Shown here: piece by piece, positions 1-8,293 of the stretch
Layout: every line of letters begins with the position of its first letter
Numbering within the stretch: the first letter of the stretch is position 1
Program-made: the position numbers and the translations under genes
NCBI RefSeq assembly: GCF_016213215.1
Contig: NZ_JACRAW010000152.1
Span: 1-64,000, forward strand
DNA: 64,000 bases
Origin: Bradyrhizobium sp.
GTDB taxonomy: Bacteria; Pseudomonadota; Alphaproteobacteria; Rhizobiales; Xanthobacteraceae
Reading direction: 5' to 3'
Notes under the pieces: model-generated
Seen by the model: only the letters and a program-made list of their open reading frames with translations
Databases searched by the model: none
Told to the model about the DNA's origin: nothing

Positions 1-549
1 CGTGGCACCCCAGCGGGTTTCGCTGGCCGAGCCGAGCAGGGCACCGCCTGCCGCCGGCGGATTGAAGACGTCGTACTCGTCGCTGACCACGGCGCCGCCG
101 CCCTTCACATAGAGCAGGACGTTGTTGAAGGCGTAGCCGACATGGCCGGTGAACAGGCCGAAGGCATCGAGGCGCGATCGGTTGCGAAGACCGCTGAACG
201 CGCTGATGTTGTCGCCCGAGAAGTCAGCCCAGTTGCCCTGGCCCTCGAGGCCGAACACCCAGTTGGCGGCCTGCCAGCGATAGCCGAACTGACCACCGAT
301 CGTGCCGCCGGTTGCATTGTGGCAGCCCTCGGGAGCGACAAAGACCCCGCCCGCGGTCACGAAATCCCAGCACTTGTGCGCCGAGCCGCCACCGCCGTTG
401 AGACCAATGTAGAAACCGCTCCAGTCATAGATCGCAGCCATTACCGGCGGGGGAGCCTTCATGTAGGGCCGACCCAGATCCGCGGCGGTGGCAGGAGCAA
501 AAGCGCCCAACGCAAACAAACTGGCCGAGGCCAGCAAAAACTTCTTCAT
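1..549 (-). CDS. Outer-membrane beta-barrel (porin-family, Omp25-like) protein, 3' end outside the window
   Basis: The gene runs off the left edge, so the last strands of the barrel are missing. It starts with a signal peptide (MKKFLLASASLFALGAF, then an ATAAD cleavage region). Next comes a KAPPP linker and the YDWSGFYIGLNGG block, which marks the 8-stranded surface antigen/Omp25 family common in Rhizobiales. The visible part contains paired strand motifs such as GGQFGYRWQ and NWVFGLEGQGNWAD. Proteins of this type sit in the outer membrane and are structural or surface-exposed rather than enzymatic. It is a tandem paralogue of the gene at 825-1577, with near-identical motifs in the same order. 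ATG at 549 is chosen because it begins the signal peptide. The family is clear; the specific role is unknown. Confidence 0.9.
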   Translation of the reverse strand, partial: MKKFLLASASLFALGAFAPATAADLGRPYMKAPPPVMAAIYDWSGFYIGLNGGGGSAHKCWDFVTAGGVFVAPEGCHNATGGTIGGQFGYRWQAANWVFGLEGQGNWADFSGDNISAFSGLRNRSRLDAFGLFTGHVGYAFNNVLLYVKGGGAVVSDEYDVFNPPAAGGALLGSASETRWGAT

Positions 550-771
550 GTTCAATTCCCCTGTCCCTTGAACTCTGTTCGCTTCCGTACGCAGGAAGGA
601 AGCGGGCGCTTGGCCCGATAGCGCAGAAACTAGCCCGTACAGCTTAAACTCCTGTTTAAGTTGCGTGTCCCAGCGGCAACAGTTTCCTCCAAATCGCGGG
701 CTACGAATGGGGGCTGGTTAACTCTTGGTTACGCCCGACGTTTGGACGATGGCCCCGGGTGCACCAAACAA

Positions 772-796
772 AAAGGCCGGCGCGAGGCCGGCCTTT
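772..796 (-). terminator. Intrinsic terminator after the second porin-family gene
   Basis: A perfect inverted repeat, AAAGGCCGGC with GCCGGCCTTT around a short loop, is followed by a T-run when read on the minus strand. It lies just past the stop of the gene at 825-1577, so the two tandem porin-family genes are probably separate transcripts. Confidence 0.8.
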
Positions 797-824
797 CTTC
801 GAATTTCTGGTGGTCAGGCGAAGA

Positions 825-1577
825 TCAGTACTTCGCGATGACCGGGCCACCCCAGCGATAGTTCACGCGGATGAGGGCCATGTCGACGTCCTGACTGACG
901 CGGTTGGTACCGATAAAGACGCCGGCCGGAGTGGTAAAGTTGACGTCGCGATCATCGAGGAAAATGTGATTGTATTCGAAGCCAACCGACCAGTTGGGAG
1001 AGAAGCCGACTTCGATGCCAGCGCCGACGGTCGCACCCCAACGCGTTTCGTCACGGGTGGCCAACACCAGACCGGTCGCCACGTCCGAAATTTCCAACCG
1101 GTTCCCGACCACAGCCGCACCGCCCTTCACATAGAGCAGGACGTTGTTCCAGGCGTAGCCGATCTGACCGGTGATCAGGCCAAAGGCATCGACACGAGCG
1201 TGAAGGCGATCAGCCGGGAAAAGCAGGCTGATGCGATCACCGGAGATGTCAGCCCAGTTGCCCTGGCCTTCGAAGCCGAACACCCAGTTGGCTGACTGCC
1301 AGCGGTAGCCGAGCTGACCGCCGACGGTGCCGCCGTCTGCATCGTTGCAACCCTCGGCGACCAGGAGACCGGTCAGCGGATTGACGAAGTCCCAGCACCT
1401 CTCACTCCGAGCCCAACCCCCGTTCAGGCCGATATAGAAGCCGCTCCAGTCATACACGGCCGCGATTGCCGGGGGCGGAGCCTTGGTGATGGGACGCGCC
1501 GCCATATCCGCAGCGCTTGCCGGAGCCGACAGGCCCAGCGCGATCGCGCCCACTGCACCGATGATAAATTTCTTCAT
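825..1577 (-). CDS. Outer-membrane beta-barrel (porin-family, Omp25-like) protein
   Basis: A complete 250-residue member of the Omp25/surface-antigen family. Residues 1-22 form a signal peptide ending in ASAAD. A KAPPP linker and YDWSGFYIGLNGG follow, then alternating beta strands (GGQLGYRWQ, NWVFGFEGQGNWAD, IGYAWNNVLLYVKGG, GAGIEVGFSPNWSVGFEYNH). The protein ends in a hydrophobic strand with a terminal tyrosine, the usual signal for insertion by the BAM complex. Length and layout match an 8-stranded barrel. It lies head-to-tail with the paralogue at 1-549 and has its own terminator, suggesting recent duplication with independent expression. No enzymatic role is expected. Confidence 0.93.
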   Translation of the reverse strand: MKKFIIGAVGAIALGLSAPASAADMAARPITKAPPPAIAAVYDWSGFYIGLNGGWARSERCWDFVNPLTGLLVAEGCNDADGGTVGGQLGYRWQSANWVFGFEGQGNWADISGDRISLLFPADRLHARVDAFGLITGQIGYAWNNVLLYVKGGAAVVGNRLEISDVATGLVLATRDETRWGATVGAGIEVGFSPNWSVGFEYNHIFLDDRDVNFTTPAGVFIGTNRVSQDVDMALIRVNYRWGGPVIAKY

Positions 1578-2049
1578 TTCAACCCTCCGGCTTTTTCTGT
1601 GGCCTAATTCCGCTTCACGTGATCCCCGAAGCGGCGTTGAACTCAGTCGCGATCGCCCTGCGATCCAGTTTCAAGCGGAACTATAACTCGCATTGGTGAT
1701 AAAGTCCGTCTCCCAAATGCAACACTCGCTGGCGAAGTACCTCTAACCTAAGTTAGTGAAACTTAAGTCTTTTTGCTCTGCAGCGGAAACTTTTACAGTT
1801 CGCCACAATGTGGACAAGGTGGCGTCCCGCGGCGGCATGTTTCGCTGGCTTTTGCCCGGAACAAACCTGGAACATTGGTGGCGCCGGTGCTATATGTGGA
1901 TAACCGCGGCTAATCAGGCTCGCAGGCGTGAGCAAGCGTTGAGCAAGCGTATAGGGTCCGCGGCAGCAAACGACAGGTCTGGCGCGGAAGCGAGGCGTTT
2001 CGACCTTGCCTTTCGTTAAGGCGCCAAAGTTCAGGAGTGGAGAGCGGCG
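1578..2049. other. Intergenic region between the porin-family gene and ssb
   Basis: This 470-bp divergent region has no supportable gene. It carries the LexA box described separately and AT-rich stretches near 1690-1780 that could hold the porin-gene promoter. In other alphaproteobacteria uvrA often lies next to ssb; here porin-family genes occupy that side. Confidence 0.5.
1859..1873. promoter_or_regulatory. LexA (SOS) box upstream of ssb
   Basis: The sequence GAAC-AAACCTG-GAAC is an exact match to the alphaproteobacterial LexA operator, a direct repeat GAAC-N7-GAAC. It lies about 176 bp before the ssb start and just upstream of a TATATG stretch near 1891 that could be a -10 element. The match is direct; repression of ssb by LexA is inferred from known SOS control of ssb/uvrA in this class. 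Confidence 0.7.
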
Positions 2050-2535
2050 ATGGCTGGCAGCATCAACAAGGTGATTCTGGTTGGAAACCTCGGCAAGGAT
2101 CCGGAGATCCGGCGCACCCAGGACGGCCGCCCGATCGCGAATCTGAGCGTGGCTACGTCCGAGACCTGGCGCGACAAGGCCACCGGAGAGCGCAAGGAGC
2201 GGACCGAGTGGCATCGCGTCGTGATCTTCAACGAGGGGCTGGCCAAGGTGGCCGAGCAGTACCTGAAGAAGGGCGCGAAGGTTTACGTCGAGGGCCAGCT
2301 TCAGACCCGCAAGTGGACCGACCAGAGCGGGCAGGAGAAGTACACCACCGAGGTGGTGCTGCAGGGCTTCAACTCGAATCTCACCATGCTCGACGGCCGT
2401 GGCGGCGGCGGCAGCAGCTTCGGCGATGACGCGGGCAGCGATTTCGGCTCGAGCGGACCGGTCAGCGCGCCGCGCCGGCCGGCCGTCGCCGGTGGCTCGC
2501 GCAACAGCGACATGGACGACGACATCCCGTTCTGA
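2050..2535 (+). CDS. ssb: Single-stranded DNA-binding protein
   Basis: A 161-residue SSB. It coats single-stranded DNA during replication, repair and recombination and recruits partner proteins through its tail. The N-terminal OB-fold (about residues 1-112) begins with SINKVILVGNLGKDPE and contains the RTEWHRVV and YVEGQLQTRKW blocks typical of SSB. A glycine-rich linker follows, and the protein ends in the conserved acidic tip DDDIPF, which binds SSB-interacting proteins. Length is normal for an alphaproteobacterial SSB. The start gives the canonical N-terminus. The upstream GAAC-N7-GAAC box suggests SOS induction. gyrA follows about 320 bp downstream. Confidence 0.98.
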   Translation: MAGSINKVILVGNLGKDPEIRRTQDGRPIANLSVATSETWRDKATGERKERTEWHRVVIFNEGLAKVAEQYLKKGAKVYVEGQLQTRKWTDQSGQEKYTTEVVLQGFNSNLTMLDGRGGGGSSFGDDAGSDFGSSGPVSAPRRPAVAGGSRNSDMDDDIPF

Positions 2536-2856
2536 GGAAGCTCCGAGGCGGATAAACCTGTCACTCGCCTCTTCCTTTCCAGGCGAAGCGGCCGCATCCG
2601 CTACCAGTCAGCGCAACTCGCTGGGGATTTCCCGGCGTGTTTGACCTCAGTCGTGAGCTTTTGGGCCGGGGCTCCTCACGTTCTTTGGCAAAGCCTTGCG
2701 GCAGGCGATTTTCCGACGCTCGGCGGTCTCTTCGCAAAACGGTTTAAGTATTTGAAAAAACAAGGATAAAAAGCGCTGCCAAAGGGGCCGAAAAGGTGGC
2801 GGCAGAGGCTCCGATGCGCTATATGATTCCCGGACAAAACTTCACCGGATTCCCCC
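2536..2856. other. Intergenic region ssb-gyrA
   Basis: About 320 bp without a supportable gene. An AT-rich patch near 2745-2775, unlike its GC-rich surroundings, is the best candidate for the gyrA promoter. No clear hairpin terminator for ssb is visible. Confidence 0.4.
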
Positions 2857-5598
2857 TTGGCTGACGAAGAAGAGAAAAAGCCCGGCGAGCCGTCGGAGCC
2901 CTCCGATATTCGCCCCGTCTCCATCCTCGAAGAGATGAAGCGCTCCTACCTCGATTACGCCATGAGCGTGATCGTGGCGCGTGCGCTGCCGGATGCGCGT
3001 GACGGCCTCAAGCCGGTCCACCGCCGCATCCTGTTCTCGATGAGCGAGAACGGCAACACGCCCGACAAGAAGCATGTGAAATCCGCGCGCGTCGTCGGTG
3101 ACGTGATCGGTAAGTATCATCCGCACGGAGACCAGTCGATTTACGACGCGATGGTCCGCATGGCGCAGGATTTCTCCATGCGCGCCCCGCTGATCGATGG
3201 TCAGGGCAATTTCGGCTCCGTCGACGGCGATCCGCCTGCGGCCTACCGATACACCGAAGCACGCCTCACCAAGATCGCGCTAACGTTGCTCGACGATGTC
3301 GACAAGGAAACGGTCGACTTCCAGGACAACTACGACGGCGCGTTCAAGGAGCCCGTCGTTCTCCCGGCGCGGTTCCCCAACCTCCTGGTCAACGGCGCCG
3401 GCGGCATCGCGGTCGGAATGGCGACCAACATCCCGCCCCACAATCTCGGTGAGGTGATCGATGCCTGCGTCGCGCTGATCGACAACCCGGCGCTTTCCAT
3501 TGAGGAGCTGATCAGCATCATTCCGGGACCGGATTTTCCGACCGGCGGCATCATCCTCGGCCGCCAGGGCATCCGCAGCGCCTATCACCTCGGCCGCGGC
3601 TCGATCGTGATGCGGGGAAAGGTTACGATCGACACCATCCGCAAGGAACGCGAGGCGATTATCATCACCGAGATCCCGTATCAGGTGAACAAGGCCACGA
3701 TGGTCGAGCGCATCGGCGAGCTCATTCGCGACAAGAAGATCGAGGGCATCGCCGACCTGCGCGACGAATCCGACCGCCAGGGCTATCGCGTGGTGGTCGA
3801 GCTCAAGCGCGACGCCATGCCGGACGTGGTGCTGAACCAGCTCTACAGGTTCACGGCACTGCAGTCGACCTTCGGCGTCAACATGGTCGCGCTCGACAGC
3901 GGCCGGCCGCAGACGATGAACCTGAAGGACCTGCTGACGATCTTCGTTACCTTCCGCGAGCAGGTCGTCACCCGCCGCACCAGGTTCCTGCTCAAGAAGG
4001 CGCGCGACACCGCGCATGAGAAGGTCGGTCTCGCCATCGCCGTCGCCAATATCGACGAGATCATTCGCGTGATTCGCTCTTCGCCGACTCCGGCGGATGC
4101 ACGCGAGATGCTGATGTCGCGCGACTGGCCGGCGAAGGACGTCGAGGCCATGATCACGCTGATCGACGATCCGCGCCACCGCATCAACCCGGATGGCACC
4201 ATCAGGCTCTCGTTGGAGCAGGCCAGGGCCATTCTCGATTTGCGTCTGCAGCGCCTCACCGCACTCGGACGCGACGAAATTCGCGAAGATCTCGAAAAGC
4301 TCGCCGCGGAAATCAGCGATTACCTCGACATCCTGCGTTCGCGCGCCCGCGTGCAGGCGATCGTCAAGAGCGAGCTTGCCGAGGTGAAGGAGGAATTCGC
4401 AACCCCGCGCAGGACCGTGATCATCGAGCAGGAGGGCGAGGTCGAGGACGAGGACCTGATCCAGCGCGAGGACATGGTCGTCACCGTCTCGCATGCCGGC
4501 TACGCCAAGCGCGTGCCGCTGTCGGCCTATCGCGCCCAGCGGCGCGGCGGCAAGGGACGCGCGGGGATGCAGACCCGCGAAGAGGATTTCGTCAGCCGGC
4601 TGTTCGTGGCCTCCACCCACACGCCCGTCCTGTTCTTCTCCTCGCGTGGCCAGGTCTACAAGGAAAAGGTCTGGCGCTTGCCGATGGCCGCGCCCAACGC
4701 CCGCGGCAAGGCGCTGATCAACATCCTGCCCCTGGAGCAGGGCGAGCGCATCACCACCATCATGCCGCTGCCGGAGGATGAATCGACCTGGGGTCAGCTC
4801 GACGTGATGTTCGCCACGACGGGCGGCAATGTTCGTCGCAACAAGCTGTCCGACTTCGTCGATGTCCGCCGCTCCGGCATGATTGCCATGAAGCTCGACG
4901 ACACCGAGTCCATCGTCGACGTGCAGATCTGCACCGAGCACGACGACGTCTTGCTGACAGCGGCCGGCGGCCAGTGCATCCGCTTCCCCGTCACGGACGT
5001 GCGCGTGTTTACGGGCCGCACCTCGATGGGCGTGCGCGGCATTGCGGTTGCCGGGGGCGACAAGCTGATCTCGCTGACCATCCTGCGCCATATGGAGGCG
5101 ACCGCCGAGGAGCGCGCCGCCTATCTGCGCCGCGCCAGCGCCGTGCGGCGGGGCGGGGCCGAGGAGGAGGCGCAGACCGATACCGAGGACGCGTCCGGCA
5201 CCATCGAGCTCGGCGAGCAGCGTTATGTCGAGATGTCGGCGGCTGAGCAGTTCGTGCTCACCGTCAGCGAGAACGGATTCGGCAAGCGCAGCTCCTCTTT
5301 CGAGTACCGCACGACCGGGCGCGGCGGCAAAGGCATCGTCGCGATGTCCGTCAACGAGCGCAATGGCAAGCTGATCGCTTCGTTCCCGGTCGAGGATTCC
5401 GACCAGATCATGCTGGTGACCGACAGGGGACAGCTGATCCGCTGCCCGGTCGAGGATATCCGCATCGCCGGCCGCTCGACGCAAGGCGTCATCGTCTTCG
5501 ACACCGCCGAGGACGAGCACGTCGTGTCGGTCGAGCGCATCCCTGAAGAGGGCGAAAACGGGAACGGGAATGGGAATGGGAACGCAAATGGCGAGTAG
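2857..5598 (+). CDS. gyrA: DNA gyrase subunit A
   Basis: GyrA is the breakage-reunion subunit of gyrase, which introduces negative supercoils with GyrB. The protein has 913 residues, against 875 in E. coli. It starts at TTG (2857), giving the conserved N-terminus; no ATG is nearby. The catalytic tyrosine is Y132 in AYRYTEARL. The quinolone-resistance region reads HPHGDQSIYD, with Q93 at the E. coli Ser83 position and D97 at Asp87. The GyrA box QRRGGKG, needed for DNA wrapping, lies near residue 562. The C-terminal pinwheel is interrupted by an acidic/arginine-rich insert around residues 745-790. The tail is an Asn-Gly run encoded by hexanucleotide repeats (5557-5592). Identification is certain. 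Confidence 0.99.
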   Translation: MADEEEKKPGEPSEPSDIRPVSILEEMKRSYLDYAMSVIVARALPDARDGLKPVHRRILFSMSENGNTPDKKHVKSARVVGDVIGKYHPHGDQSIYDAMVRMAQDFSMRAPLIDGQGNFGSVDGDPPAAYRYTEARLTKIALTLLDDVDKETVDFQDNYDGAFKEPVVLPARFPNLLVNGAGGIAVGMATNIPPHNLGEVIDACVALIDNPALSIEELISIIPGPDFPTGGIILGRQGIRSAYHLGRGSIVMRGKVTIDTIRKEREAIIITEIPYQVNKATMVERIGELIRDKKIEGIADLRDESDRQGYRVVVELKRDAMPDVVLNQLYRFTALQSTFGVNMVALDSGRPQTMNLKDLLTIFVTFREQVVTRRTRFLLKKARDTAHEKVGLAIAVANIDEIIRVIRSSPTPADAREMLMSRDWPAKDVEAMITLIDDPRHRINPDGTIRLSLEQARAILDLRLQRLTALGRDEIREDLEKLAAEISDYLDILRSRARVQAIVKSELAEVKEEFATPRRTVIIEQEGEVEDEDLIQREDMVVTVSHAGYAKRVPLSAYRAQRRGGKGRAGMQTREEDFVSRLFVASTHTPVLFFSSRGQVYKEKVWRLPMAAPNARGKALINILPLEQGERITTIMPLPEDESTWGQLDVMFATTGGNVRRNKLSDFVDVRRSGMIAMKLDDTESIVDVQICTEHDDVLLTAAGGQCIRFPVTDVRVFTGRTSMGVRGIAVAGGDKLISLTILRHMEATAEERAAYLRRASAVRRGGAEEEAQTDTEDASGTIELGEQRYVEMSAAEQFVLTVSENGFGKRSSSFEYRTTGRGGKGIVAMSVNERNGKLIASFPVEDSDQIMLVTDRGQLIRCPVEDIRIAGRSTQGVIVFDTAEDEHVVSVERIPEEGENGNGNGNGNANGE

Positions 5599-5633
5599 GG
5601 GCGTCCCTCGCTAAGTCGGCATTCGCGATCCAG

Positions 5634-5891
5634 CTACGGCGTGCGGTCGGCGGTAACGAGCCGCGCCTCGCGGACGACGGCTTTGGTGCCGGCGCGACGC
5701 AGGCAGGACGATTCGAAATTTGGCCAGGCCTGTTGCGAGCAGTCCTTGCCTACGGAGCGGATATCGAGCCGGTCGGCCTTGGCGAGGGCCCGCGGCACGC
5801 TGGCTTCCACCTTGGGGGCAAAGCCGGGCAGAACGGTCAGCGCCGCTGCAACGCACGCAGCGATCGCAATCGCTGAAAGAGCCTTGATCAT
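5634..5891 (-). CDS. Small secreted protein of unknown function
   Basis: An 85-residue protein, not recognised as a named family. Residues 1-30 form a signal peptide (MIKALSAIAIAACVAAALTV...). The mature part has two cysteines (GKDCSQQAW and ESSCLRR) that could form a disulphide, and ends in a basic region. The KADRLDIR...GKDCSQQAWPNFE pattern resembles short conserved periplasmic proteins often seen in Bradyrhizobium. The start at 5891 is preceded by an AGGGGAC ribosome site at good spacing; a longer upstream reading would extend into the coaD promoter region and lose the signal peptide. It is convergent with gyrA and divergent from coaD. Confidence 0.75.
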   Translation of the reverse strand: MIKALSAIAIAACVAAALTVLPGFAPKVEASVPRALAKADRLDIRSVGKDCSQQAWPNFESSCLRRAGTKAVVREARLVTADRTP

Positions 5892-6123
5892 GACGGTCCC
5901 CTGTCGACTTTCGGGCCTTTGCTGCCCGCCGTTTCGTTGGGACAAGTGGTAATCAAGGCCGGTTTCGGGACGTCTTCGCAGAAACGGAAAGTGGTTTCGT
6001 TCCCGGTCCGTTTTGTTTCGTGCCGCGCCGCGGACGAAACACTTCTGCCGTTCCGCCATATGGACCCGGCGGTCGGGAACCGGGCTGGCTTGCCGGGCCG
6101 GACTTGGCGCGGTAGGAGGGATC

Positions 6124-6621
6124 ATGCCCCGTATCGCGCTCTATCCAGGGTCGTTCGACCCCGTCACCAACGGCCACCTGGACGTCGTCCGGCACGCCGT
6201 TATTCTTTGTGACCGCCTGATTGTCGCCATCGGCGTCCATCCCGGCAAGAAGCCGCTGTTTTCCGCCGAAGAACGGCTGAAAATGGTGCAGGACGTGTTT
6301 GGGCCGATCGCGGCCAAGGCAGGCTGCGCATTCGATGCCACCACATTTGACGATCTCACGGTGACCGCGGCGCAAAAGCACGGCGCCACAATCATGATCC
6401 GGGGCCTGCGCGACGGCACCGACCTCGACTACGAGATGCAGCTTGCCGGCATGAACGAGTCCATGGCGCCCGAGGTGCATACGGTCTTTGTTCCGGCTTC
6501 CCCCGCCGTCCGCCCGATCACCGCCACACTGGTGCGTCAGATCGCCGGAATGGGCGGCGACGTCTCGGCCTTCGTGCCGCCGCTCGTGGCCGCCGGCCTC
6601 AAGGCGAAGTTCGCCGGCTAG
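6124..6621 (+). CDS. coaD: Phosphopantetheine adenylyltransferase
   Basis: A 165-residue enzyme that joins ATP and 4'-phosphopantetheine to give dephospho-CoA, the penultimate step of coenzyme A synthesis, in the cytosol. It opens with LYPGSFDPVTNGHLD, containing the nucleotidyltransferase TxGH motif. KKPLFSAEERL and RGLRDGTDLDYE follow, both diagnostic of CoaD. The C-terminal part has RPITATLVRQIA, matching the conserved ISSTxxR-type region. ATG at 6124 is preceded by GTAGGAGGGATC; the reading frame is open upstream but gives an atypical N-terminus. It is followed at 43 bp by a cyclophilin gene, so co-transcription is likely. Confidence 0.98.
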   Translation: MPRIALYPGSFDPVTNGHLDVVRHAVILCDRLIVAIGVHPGKKPLFSAEERLKMVQDVFGPIAAKAGCAFDATTFDDLTVTAAQKHGATIMIRGLRDGTDLDYEMQLAGMNESMAPEVHTVFVPASPAVRPITATLVRQIAGMGGDVSAFVPPLVAAGLKAKFAG

Positions 6622-6663
6622 GGGGCCGCCGCTTTCTATCTCGCTACCTGACCCGGAGTTTTC

Positions 6664-7227
6664 ATGATCCGAATTCTCGCACTGCTGGCCGCGCTCGTCT
6701 GTGCGGCGCCGGCCATCGCGCAACCGCTGCCAGCCGGCCTCGACAAGGCCAACGCCATTGTCATCGACACCACCAAGGGCCGCATCGTCGTCAAGCTCAG
6801 GCCTGACATCGCGCCGCAGCATGCCGAGCGACTCAAGCAGCTCGCGCGCGACGGCTTCTACAACAACGTGCCGTTCCACCGCGTGATGGACGGCTTCATG
6901 GCGCAGACCGGCGATGGCAAGAACTTCGACGGTACCGGGGGCTCGAAATATCCGAACCTGAAGCAGGAGTTTTCCAACGTTCACTTCGCCCGCGGCATCG
7001 TCGGCATGGCGCGGCGCGGCGACAGCGTGGATTCAGCCAATTCGCAGTTCTTCATCATGTTCGCGGACGGCGGAGCGCTCGATGGCAAGTACACCGTGAT
7101 CGGCGAGGTCGCGCAGGGCATGGACGTCGTCGACAAGCTGAAGAAGGCGCCGCCCGGATCGGCCGGCGGCACTGTCATCGATCCCGACAAGATGGTGAAG
7201 GTGCAGGTCGCCTCCGACATCAAGTGA
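6664..7227 (+). CDS. Exported peptidyl-prolyl cis-trans isomerase (cyclophilin)
   Basis: A 187-residue cyclophilin-type isomerase that speeds proline-bond rotation during folding. It has an N-terminal signal peptide (MIRILALLAALVCAAPAIAQ), so it should act in the periplasm. The cyclophilin core shows VPFHRVMDGFMAQTGD, with the catalytic Arg in FHRV, and then SQFFIMFAD and YTVIGEVAQGMDVVD. It is first in a close set with the small protein at 7234 and a cytosolic cyclophilin at 7641, giving exported and internal versions in one operon. The pairing suggests duplication followed by a change of location. Confidence 0.95.
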   Translation: MIRILALLAALVCAAPAIAQPLPAGLDKANAIVIDTTKGRIVVKLRPDIAPQHAERLKQLARDGFYNNVPFHRVMDGFMAQTGDGKNFDGTGGSKYPNLKQEFSNVHFARGIVGMARRGDSVDSANSQFFIMFADGGALDGKYTVIGEVAQGMDVVDKLKKAPPGSAGGTVIDPDKMVKVQVASDIK

Positions 7228-7233
7228 GGCGCG

Positions 7234-7644
7234 ATGGCCTGCCGCGGCAACAGGATTGTGCTGGCTGCCACGGCGCTCCTGCTGAGCCTTTCCAGCGCCG
7301 GCGCGCAGGTCAGCCCTGAGCAGGTCAACACCATCCGCGAGGTCTTCGCGCGGCTGCGAAGCTGCTGGATGCCGCCGTCGCGGGCCAATCCTATCGACAT
7401 CACCGTTATCGTCAGCTTCAACCGCGCCGGAGAAATCCTCGGCCATCCGAGGGTCACCTATGAATCCGCTGAGGCCACCGACAACGACCGACTGCTGTAC
7501 CGAATCGCGGTCATGGAGGCGTTGCAACGCTGCACGCCGATGCCATTTACCGAGACGATGGCCGGCGCTGCTGCCGGCCGGCCCTTCGCGGTCCAGTTCC
7601 GCAAGCCGAAACCTTCACCCCCAGCCATAGAGGGAAGAGCATGA
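7234..7644 (+). CDS. Exported protein with a TolA/TonB-C-like domain
   Basis: A 136-residue protein with a signal peptide (residues 1-24, ending SSAGAQ). The mature part reads like a short TolA/TonB C-terminal domain: FARLRSCWMPP, then ITVIVSFNRAGEILGHP, then a conserved cysteine in ALQRCTPMPF, ending in a beta strand FAVQFR. Such domains normally contact periplasmic or outer-membrane partners. The TonB/TolA membrane anchor and long linker are absent, so this is a free periplasmic module. It is sandwiched between two cyclophilin genes, 6 bp after the first and overlapping the second by ATGA, so it is translationally coupled. The domain call is from pattern only. Confidence 0.7.
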   Translation: MACRGNRIVLAATALLLSLSSAGAQVSPEQVNTIREVFARLRSCWMPPSRANPIDITVIVSFNRAGEILGHPRVTYESAEATDNDRLLYRIAVMEALQRCTPMPFTETMAGAAAGRPFAVQFRKPKPSPPAIEGRA

Positions 7645-8105
7645 CCGTCACCGAAAACACATTGATCCTCGAGACCACGCAGGGACCCGTCACCATCGAG
7701 ATGCGGCCGGATCTCGCGCCTAACCATGTCGCGCGGATCAAGGAGCTGGTACGCGAGGGCTTCTACGACGGCATCGTCTTCCACCGGGTGATCGAAGGCT
7801 TCATGGCGCAGACCGGCTGTCCCCAGGGCACCGGCACCGGCGGTTCCGGCAAGAAGCTCAAGGCCGAGTTCAACAAGGAGCCGCATGTGCGCGGCACCGC
7901 TTCCATGGCCCGCGCCGCGAACCCGGACTCGGCGGACAGCCAGTTCTTCATCTGCTTCGACGATGCGCGTTTCCTCGACAACCAGTACACGGTGTGGGGC
8001 AAGGTCGCGGAAGGCATGGAGAACATCGACAAGATCAAGCGCGGCGAGCCAGTGCAGAACCCCGACAAGATCGTCAAGGCGCGCATGGCGATCGATGGGG
8101 AGTGA
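7641..8105 (+). CDS. ppiB: Cytosolic peptidyl-prolyl cis-trans isomerase (cyclophilin B type)
   Basis: A 154-residue cyclophilin without signal peptide, so it should work in the cytosol. Diagnostic blocks are VFHRVIEGFMAQTGCPQGTG (catalytic Arg in FHRV), then SADSQFFICFDD and YTVWGKVAEGMENID. Length matches compact bacterial PpiB. The start ATG overlaps the stop of the preceding gene (ATGA at 7641), which fixes the start and indicates coupled translation. It is the last gene of the coaD-cyclophilin group, and a palindromic repeat follows. Confidence 0.96.
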   Translation: MTVTENTLILETTQGPVTIEMRPDLAPNHVARIKELVREGFYDGIVFHRVIEGFMAQTGCPQGTGTGGSGKKLKAEFNKEPHVRGTASMARAANPDSADSQFFICFDDARFLDNQYTVWGKVAEGMENIDKIKRGEPVQNPDKIVKARMAIDGE

Positions 8106-8115
8106 TTCTGCTTCG

Positions 8116-8228
8116 TCATGGTGAGGAGCCTGCGAAGCAGGCGTCTCGAACCATGAGGTCCCGAATGCCGACAGCAGCCAGCCCTCACTCTTCGAGACGC
8201 CGCATCGGCGCGGCTTTCAGGGGTGAGG
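8116..8228. repeat. Dispersed palindromic repeat, copy 1
   Basis: The left half reads TCATGGTGAGGAG...GTCTCGAACCATGAG, where CATGGT and ACCATG pair. The right half carries TTCGAGACGCCG...GGGTGAGGAG, complementary to the left half. The same pattern recurs at 14679-14775. Repeats of this style are widespread between genes in Bradyrhizobium. It lies between convergent genes, where it may also fold as a terminator-like hairpin in RNA. Confidence 0.75.
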
Positions 8229-8293
8229 AGCAAGCAGTGGGCGCACGAATGCGTAGTGCCAACTTCGCGTAGGCAGCAGCGCGCGCTCGCGCT

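Noticed and set aside
3280..5520. A 746-residue antisense frame across gyrA
   Set aside because: Composition is rich in Asp/His/Arg/Leu/Val with no domain, as expected from the complement of GC-rich coding DNA; gyrA on the other strand is certain.
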